This document shows, piece after piece, positions 32,256-36,106 of a stretch of 36,106 nt of DNA; within the stretch, counting starts at the first letter, position 1, and the number at the start of each line of letters is the position of its first letter. The position numbers were made by a program, and so were the translations under genes. The notes below the pieces were generated by a model that saw only the letters and a program-made list of their open reading frames with translations, had not been told where the DNA came from and did not search any database. Source of the DNA: an uncultured Eubacteriales bacterium (GTDB taxonomy: Bacteria; Bacillota; Clostridia; Oscillospirales; Oscillospiraceae); the NCBI GenBank assembly GCA_900316255.1, contig ONCI01000007.1, positions 1 through 36,106 on the forward strand, read 5' to 3'.

Positions 32256-33017
32256 ATGGATCAGAAACCGAATTTCAACTATGCATACAATAACGGAGAG
32301 ACCGCTGCGGGAGGCTTCCGCGTTCTGCAGAACCAGCGGGAGGAGGACGAGATCGATCTGATGGAGATCATCCGTGTCCTTGTGCATCACGCCTGGATCA
32401 TTGCGCTGGCAGCGCTGATCGGCGCGGCGCTGGTAGGCGTGGCGGTCAAGCTCTTCGTCCCCGCCAAGTATACGGCAAACTCCACGATCTACGTTTTCAG
32501 CACGGAGGGGGAGGCCAGCACCCAGGTGCTCAACCAGGCGGATAAGATGACCACGGACTTCCAGATCATCGGCACCACCCGCACCACCCTCAACCTTGTG
32601 ATCGAGGAACTGGGCCTGGACACCACGGTGGAGCAGCTGAAGCGGGAGAACACCATCCGCGTCACCAACCCCACGGATTCCCACATGCTGCGCATCTCCG
32701 TCACCAACGAGGATCCGGAGGTCGCTGCCCAGCTGAGCAACACCCTTGCCAGCGTGATGTGTGATCAGATCGCTTATATCATGAAGTCTGACCGGCCCCA
32801 GTTTGTGGAGCAGGCGGTCATCGGCACCAAGTCCAGCCCCGCTTTGAAGCGGGATGCGATCCTGGGCGGTTTGGGCTTTGCGATGGCCGTTGTGGTCTTC
32901 CTGCTGATCCGCTTCTTCAACAATGACACCATCACTACCGAGGAGGACGTGACCCGCTATCTGGGGCTTACCACCCTCAGCTCCGTTCCGCTGGAGCGGA
33001 ATATGACAAAGTCATGA
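32256..33017 (+). CDS. Wzz/CpsC-type polysaccharide co-polymerase, BY-kinase activator
   Basis: A 253-residue membrane protein with two helices (about 44-66, HHAWIIALAALIGAALVGVA, and about 205-227) enclosing an extracytoplasmic domain with AKYTANSTIYVFS, the Wzz fold. The short cytoplasmic tail after helix 2 (TTEEDVTRYLGLTTLSSVPL) is the part that in YwqC/CpsC activates the separate tyrosine kinase. ATG 32256 follows GTGAGGA. It heads a three-gene operon in which each gene overlaps or almost touches the next. Confidence 0.9.
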   Translation: MDQKPNFNYAYNNGETAAGGFRVLQNQREEDEIDLMEIIRVLVHHAWIIALAALIGAALVGVAVKLFVPAKYTANSTIYVFSTEGEASTQVLNQADKMTTDFQIIGTTRTTLNLVIEELGLDTTVEQLKRENTIRVTNPTDSHMLRISVTNEDPEVAAQLSNTLASVMCDQIAYIMKSDRPQFVEQAVIGTKSSPALKRDAILGGLGFAMAVVVFLLIRFFNNDTITTEEDVTRYLGLTTLSSVPLERNMTKS

Positions 33018-33751
33018 GTTCCCTGACTGACCTGGTCGATCTTCACTGTCATTTGATGCCCTTTGTGGATGACGGGGCCTATGACGAGGAAGAATCCCTG
33101 ACGCTGCTCCGGATGGAGGCAGAACAGGGTGTGCGCACCATTTGCCTGACCCCCCATCTCCGGGCGGAGATGTTTGAAACCTCGGATGAGGAGATCCTCC
33201 GGCACTTTGAGATGGTATGCCGCCTTGTCGAGGAGGCGGAGCTGCCGCTGAAGCTGTATCACAGCCGCGAGTATCATTTTGACCGCATCCTCCGCAAGCG
33301 GCTGGTGGAGCGGCGTCTGCGCCCCCTGGGCGAGGGCAGCACCATCCTGCTGGAATTTGGCGGTAGGGACAGCGCCGAGGAGATCCTGGACGCGGTGAAG
33401 CTGGTACGGCGCATGGGCTATACGCCGCTGATCGCCCATGCGGAGCGGACCCAGCCCCTGCAGGAGGACTGGCACTTTGCCCACAGCCTGCGGGAATCCG
33501 GCGCGCTGCTGCAGATCAATGCGGGCAGCGTTCTGGGCCGGGAGGGGCTGCGGCAAAAGCTCCTGTGCAGGAAATTGCTGCAGCAGGACCTGCCTTCTGT
33601 TGTCGCCAGCGACGCCCATGATGCCGGGATCCGTGTTCCGGAGCTGGACCGCTGCGCCGGCTATCTGGAAGATAAATTCGGGAAGGCCCTGGCCCGGCGC
33701 CTTCTCTGCAGCGAACCCAGAGCGATCCTGGAAGGAAATAAAGGAGAATGA
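33014..33751 (+). CDS. PHP-type protein tyrosine phosphatase (CpsB/YwqE-like)
   Basis: A 245-residue metal-dependent phosphatase of the PHP family. Metal ligands are visible in DLHCHLMPFVDDGA (His11, His13), TPHLR, the later glutamate in LLEFG, AHAER and ASDAHD, the CpsB/YwqE pattern. It would remove phosphate from the tyrosine cluster of the kinase encoded next. Its ATG overlaps the stop of the Wzz-like gene, and its stop overlaps an alternative start of the kinase. Unlike most CpsB proteins the first motif reads LMPFVDDG rather than ILPGIDDG. Confidence 0.9.
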   Translation: MSSLTDLVDLHCHLMPFVDDGAYDEEESLTLLRMEAEQGVRTICLTPHLRAEMFETSDEEILRHFEMVCRLVEEAELPLKLYHSREYHFDRILRKRLVERRLRPLGEGSTILLEFGGRDSAEEILDAVKLVRRMGYTPLIAHAERTQPLQEDWHFAHSLRESGALLQINAGSVLGREGLRQKLLCRKLLQQDLPSVVASDAHDAGIRVPELDRCAGYLEDKFGKALARRLLCSEPRAILEGNKGE

Positions 33752-33756
33752 CATCC

Positions 33757-34512
33757 ATGCAGAAACTCGTTATCAATAAACGCGAGATGCCCTATGATGT
33801 GAACGAAGCCATGAAGCTTCTTCGCACCAATCTGCAGTTCTGCGGAAAAGATAAAAAGGTCATCATGATCACCAGCACCCTGGCGGATGAGGGGAAGAGC
33901 ACCGTCTCCATCAATCTCTGCCGTTCCCTGGCCCAGCTGGGCTCCCGGGTGATCCTGCTGGATGCGGACATGCGCAAGTCTGTGCTGGCGGACCGCTACA
34001 CCAAGGAGAAGAATCTTCCCGGCCTGAGCCATCTGCTCTCCGCCCGCAGCGGGCTGGAGGATGTGCTGATGGAGACCGATATGGAGAATTTCCATATGAT
34101 CCTGGCCGGTCGTGTCCCCCCTAACCCTGCGGAGCTGCTTTCCAGCGCCAGGATGCAGAAGCTCATTGAGATCTGCCGGGAGGAATATGACTATGTGATC
34201 GTGGATTGCCCGCCCATCAACCTGGTGGTGGACGCCGCCATCGTGGCCCCGCTCTGCGACGGCATCGTCATGGTAGTCTCCTCCGGCAACGTGCCCTACC
34301 GTCTGGCCCAGGGCGCGCTGGATCAGCTGCAGGCTACCGGCTGCCCCGTTCTGGGCGCGGTGCTGAACATGGTCGATCAGAAGAACGAGAAGTACTACTA
34401 CCGCAAGGGCTATTACAGCAAGGGCTATTATCAGAAGTATTACGGGGATTCCGGTTCCCACGGTTCCCGAAAGAAGACCGGCATCCTGAAAAATCTGAGC
34501 CGGAAAAAATAA
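33757..34512 (+). CDS. BY-type tyrosine-protein kinase (CpsD/YwqD-like)
   Basis: A 251-residue cytoplasmic bacterial tyrosine kinase. Walker A is STLADEGKST (residues 40-49), Walker A' VILLDADMR (65-73) and Walker B YVIVDCPP (146-153). The C-terminus has a cluster of nine tyrosines between residues 213 and 229 (YYY, YY, YY, YY), the autophosphorylation site, and then a basic tail. The ATG at 33757 is preferred over 33748 because AAGGAG ends at 33746. Together with the Wzz-like protein it makes a two-protein Wzc that controls export and chain length of a surface polysaccharide. Confidence 0.92.
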   Translation: MQKLVINKREMPYDVNEAMKLLRTNLQFCGKDKKVIMITSTLADEGKSTVSINLCRSLAQLGSRVILLDADMRKSVLADRYTKEKNLPGLSHLLSARSGLEDVLMETDMENFHMILAGRVPPNPAELLSSARMQKLIEICREEYDYVIVDCPPINLVVDAAIVAPLCDGIVMVVSSGNVPYRLAQGALDQLQATGCPVLGAVLNMVDQKNEKYYYRKGYYSKGYYQKYYGDSGSHGSRKKTGILKNLSRKK

Positions 34513-34519
34513 GACGGGC

Positions 34520-34554
34520 AAAAGGGGCTGCGCATCGCAGCCCCTTTTCGTTTT
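34520..34554 (+). terminator. Terminator of the BY-kinase operon
   Basis: Perfect 13-bp stem AAAAGGGGCTGCG with its complement around a CAT loop, followed by CGTTTT; 8 bases after the kinase stop. Confidence 0.92.
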
Positions 34555-34582
34555 GAGCGGCCGGGACGCAAGACATACAGCA

Positions 34583-34629
34583 AAAAACAGGGGAGATGAA
34601 AACGCGGTTTTTTCATCTCCCCTGTTTTT
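34583..34629 (-). terminator. Terminator of the alpha/beta hydrolase gene
   Basis: Perfect 20-bp stem (34583-34602 with 34610-34629), 7-base loop, A/T runs at both ends; 9 bases beyond the minus-strand stop. Could work in both directions. Confidence 0.92.
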
Positions 34630-34638
34630 CGGAGGATC

Positions 34639-35505
34639 TCAGGAAAAGGCTTTCCCGATCAGGGCGTCCAGTTTTTCGGCATAGGCCTCCGGAGCAACAT
34701 GCATGCTCTCCACGTGCCGTGCGCCGTCTACAAAGAGGCAATCCTTCTCTCCCCGGTAGCTCTCATAGAGTGCCGGGGCGTTGCGGAAGGGCACGGTGGG
34801 ATCCTCCCGCCCCTGGACAAAGAGCATGGGGATCCGCGTCTCCCGCAGGGCGGCTCCCGCGTCGGCCTTGCGCAGATCCACCCCGGCGATCAGCCTGTGC
34901 AGCAGCGTGAGGGCGGGAAGAAAAGGACCGACCTGCCCCTTCAGCTGCCCCGCCGCGCTCTGATAGCCGCTGTCCTCCACAATGGCCTTCACATTGGCGG
35001 GGCAGCGGGGAGCCATCAGCATCACCGTGGCCGCGCCCATGGAAAAGCCGTGGAGCAGGATCTGGATATCCTCGCCGAAGCGTTCGGTCAGAAAGTCGAT
35101 CCACTTCAGGCAATCATCCGCCTCGAAGCAGCCGAAGCCGATGTACTTTCCTCCGCTTTCCCCGTGGGCCTCGTGGTCGCAGCAAAAGAGGTCAAAGCCC
35201 CGGCTGCGGTAATAGTCCCAGTACATCCCGGCGGTCTCCGCGTGCTCGGAGCGGTAGCCGTGGATCAGAAAGGCGATGCGCTTTCCGTCCCCTTCGCCGT
35301 GAAAATAATGGCCTACCAGGCGCTCGCCCCGACCGGAGCGGATCTCAAAGCGCTCCTGAGGCAGGGCACGGAGCCTTGCGGCCTCGCCGTCCCGGTGGCT
35401 GTAGTAGGCCTCGTCATGGGTCTGCCTCTTCGGCAGCGCCGAGAACAGGGGAGAGCCGGAGCGGCAGAAAACACCAAGCAGGGCGGCCGAAAGCGCTTTT
35501 TTCAT
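34639..35505 (-). CDS. Alpha/beta hydrolase, membrane-anchored or exported
   Basis: A 288-residue serine hydrolase. The triad is Ser155 in LHGFSMGAAT, Asp235 in GREDPTVPF and His264 in GARHVESM; the oxyanion region is IHGYRSEH. The N-terminus (MKKALSAALLGVFCRSGSPLF) is a short basic-hydrophobic segment that could be an anchor or a weak signal. ATG 35505 follows GGGAGGAA at 9 bases. Related proteins (YqkD/BAAT-like hydrolases) have poorly known ester or peptide substrates. Single-gene unit with its own promoter and terminator. Confidence 0.88.
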   Translation of the reverse strand: MKKALSAALLGVFCRSGSPLFSALPKRQTHDEAYYSHRDGEAARLRALPQERFEIRSGRGERLVGHYFHGEGDGKRIAFLIHGYRSEHAETAGMYWDYYRSRGFDLFCCDHEAHGESGGKYIGFGCFEADDCLKWIDFLTERFGEDIQILLHGFSMGAATVMLMAPRCPANVKAIVEDSGYQSAAGQLKGQVGPFLPALTLLHRLIAGVDLRKADAGAALRETRIPMLFVQGREDPTVPFRNAPALYESYRGEKDCLFVDGARHVESMHVAPEAYAEKLDALIGKAFS

Positions 35506-35601
35506 ATCGGTGTTCCTCCCGGGCTGTGCCTGCGTCCTACGCCCGCGAAAAGGCGGACAGGCATGCACAGCATATTCGTTTTGTGTAATATGTACAAGTT
35601 C

Positions 35602-35630
35602 AGTATACGGTCATTTTTGCGCCTTGTCAA
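35602..35630 (-). promoter_or_regulatory. Promoter of the alpha/beta hydrolase gene
   Basis: Minus strand TTGACA (35630-35625) and TATACT (35607-35602), spacer 17 bp, about 97 bases before the start codon. Confidence 0.9.
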
Positions 35631-35687
35631 TCAAGGGAAAAACTGCGTGAAAAAAAAGACAGCTATGGATTTTTGGGAAAAGAAGTG

Positions 35688-35693
35688 TATAAT
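35688..35693 (+). promoter_or_regulatory. -10 box of the MMPL exporter gene
   Basis: Perfect TATAAT 41 bases before the start codon. The -35 region (around 35664-35670) is poor, so an activator or extended contacts may be needed. Confidence 0.6.
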
Positions 35694-35694
35694 T

Positions 35695-35709
35695 ATTCTG
35701 ATTCAGAAT
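35695..35709. promoter_or_regulatory. Palindromic operator candidate at the exporter start site
   Basis: ATTCTGATTCAGAAT is a perfect 7-1-7 inverted repeat placed just after the -10 box, a position typical for a repressor site of TetR or MarR type. Confidence 0.55.
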
Positions 35710-35733
35710 GTATTGCGTGGACAAGGAGTAAGC

Positions 35734-36106
35734 ATGGGGACCGCAAGAAAGATGAGTTTTATGGAAAAGCTCGCCGCCTTCATCGTGGATGGAAGAGGCG
35801 TGATTTTTCTGCTGTTTGCCGTGGCGGCGATCTTCTGCGCCGTTTCCCGGGGCTGGGTGCAGGTCAATGACGATCTGACCGCCTATCTGCCGGAGAGCAC
35901 GGAGACCCGCCAGGGCCTGGAGCTGATGAACCGGGAGTTCACCACCTTCGGCGCGGCCCAGATCATGGTGGAGAACGTCACCTACGACCAGGCGGAGGCC
36001 CTTTGCAGCCGGATCGAGGAGATCCCCGGGGTCAAGAGCGTGGACTTTGACCACACGGAAAAGCACTATGCCGCGGCCGCGGCCCTCTTCTCCGTGACCT
36101 TTGACG
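35734..36106 (+). CDS. MMPL/RND-family exporter, 5' part
   Basis: First 124 residues of a protein that runs off the window. After a short basic start comes a membrane helix (GVIFLLFAVAAIFCAV), then the start of a large extracytoplasmic loop with VNDDLTAYLPESTETRQGLELM, a pattern typical of MMPL-type RND exporters of the hopanoid/lipid or drug class. The following PGVKSVDF stretch fits the porter domain. AAGGAG at 35723-35728 sets the ATG at 35734. Likely role is proton-driven export of a lipophilic compound or lipid; substrate unknown. Confidence 0.85.
   Translation, partial: MGTARKMSFMEKLAAFIVDGRGVIFLLFAVAAIFCAVSRGWVQVNDDLTAYLPESTETRQGLELMNREFTTFGAAQIMVENVTYDQAEALCSRIEEIPGVKSVDFDHTEKHYAAAAALFSVTFD

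Overview
The window is GC-rich, gene-dense bacterial chromosome. Gene content (BY-kinase/PHP-phosphatase/CpsC trio, BspA-like repeat protein with a dockerin, ATP-type PEP carboxykinase, Etf-linked lactate dehydrogenase, AGGAGG-type ribosome sites, sigma-A promoters with 17-bp spacers) and the GTAGGGG...CCCCTAC and CTTCCCCTTGAGGGGAAG intergenic repeats suggest an anaerobic gut member of Bacillota, class Clostridia, probably Oscillospirales. The taxon is an inference. No tRNA, rRNA, CRISPR array, phage or transposase gene was seen.

Layout. 1-5383: L-rhamnose catabolism on the + strand: the 3' end of an iron-dependent alcohol dehydrogenase, an AraC regulator, rhamnulokinase, a fucose/arabinose-isomerase-type sugar isomerase in the place of RhaA, and rhamnulose-1-phosphate aldolase. 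Two related structured repeats sit between the cistrons. 5610-14754: a ten-gene Mrp/Mbh-like cation/proton antiporter operon with four NuoL/M/N-type subunits, a detached MbhD-like subunit and an MbhE-MnhB fusion, but no catalytic hydrogenase or dehydrogenase subunits. 14920-18164: FAD-linked lactate dehydrogenase with EtfB and EtfA, probably electron-confurcating. 18324-18866: glutathione peroxidase behind an OhrR-like operator. 18990-20390: repeats, a small Lar-like zinc protein, and a promoter-terminator unit that may be a small RNA. 20390-23517: an unrecognised membrane protein, then a split-barrel flavin protein, another membrane protein and a DUF1295/steroid-5-alpha-reductase-like enzyme.

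23808-25421 (minus): pckA. 25500-26400: repeats only. 26527-28773: secreted leucine-rich-repeat protein with InlB-type repeat, cohesin-like domain and dockerin, carrying an intergenic-type repeat inside its coding sequence. 28835-29330: repeats. 29381-31929 (minus): two overlapping CNNM/CorC-family paralogues. 32256-34512: CpsC-like activator, PHP phosphatase and BY-kinase. 34639-35505 (minus): alpha/beta hydrolase. 35734-end: start of an MMPL/RND exporter.

The genes suggest a metabolism in which rhamnose and lactate are oxidised, ferredoxin/NAD balance is managed by the Etf-lactate dehydrogenase, and an Mrp-like membrane complex handles Na+/H+ gradients. The best candidates for new biology are the flavin protein/DUF1295 operon, the four-antiporter Mrp variant, the putative small RNA, and hairpin repeats showing compensatory changes between copies.
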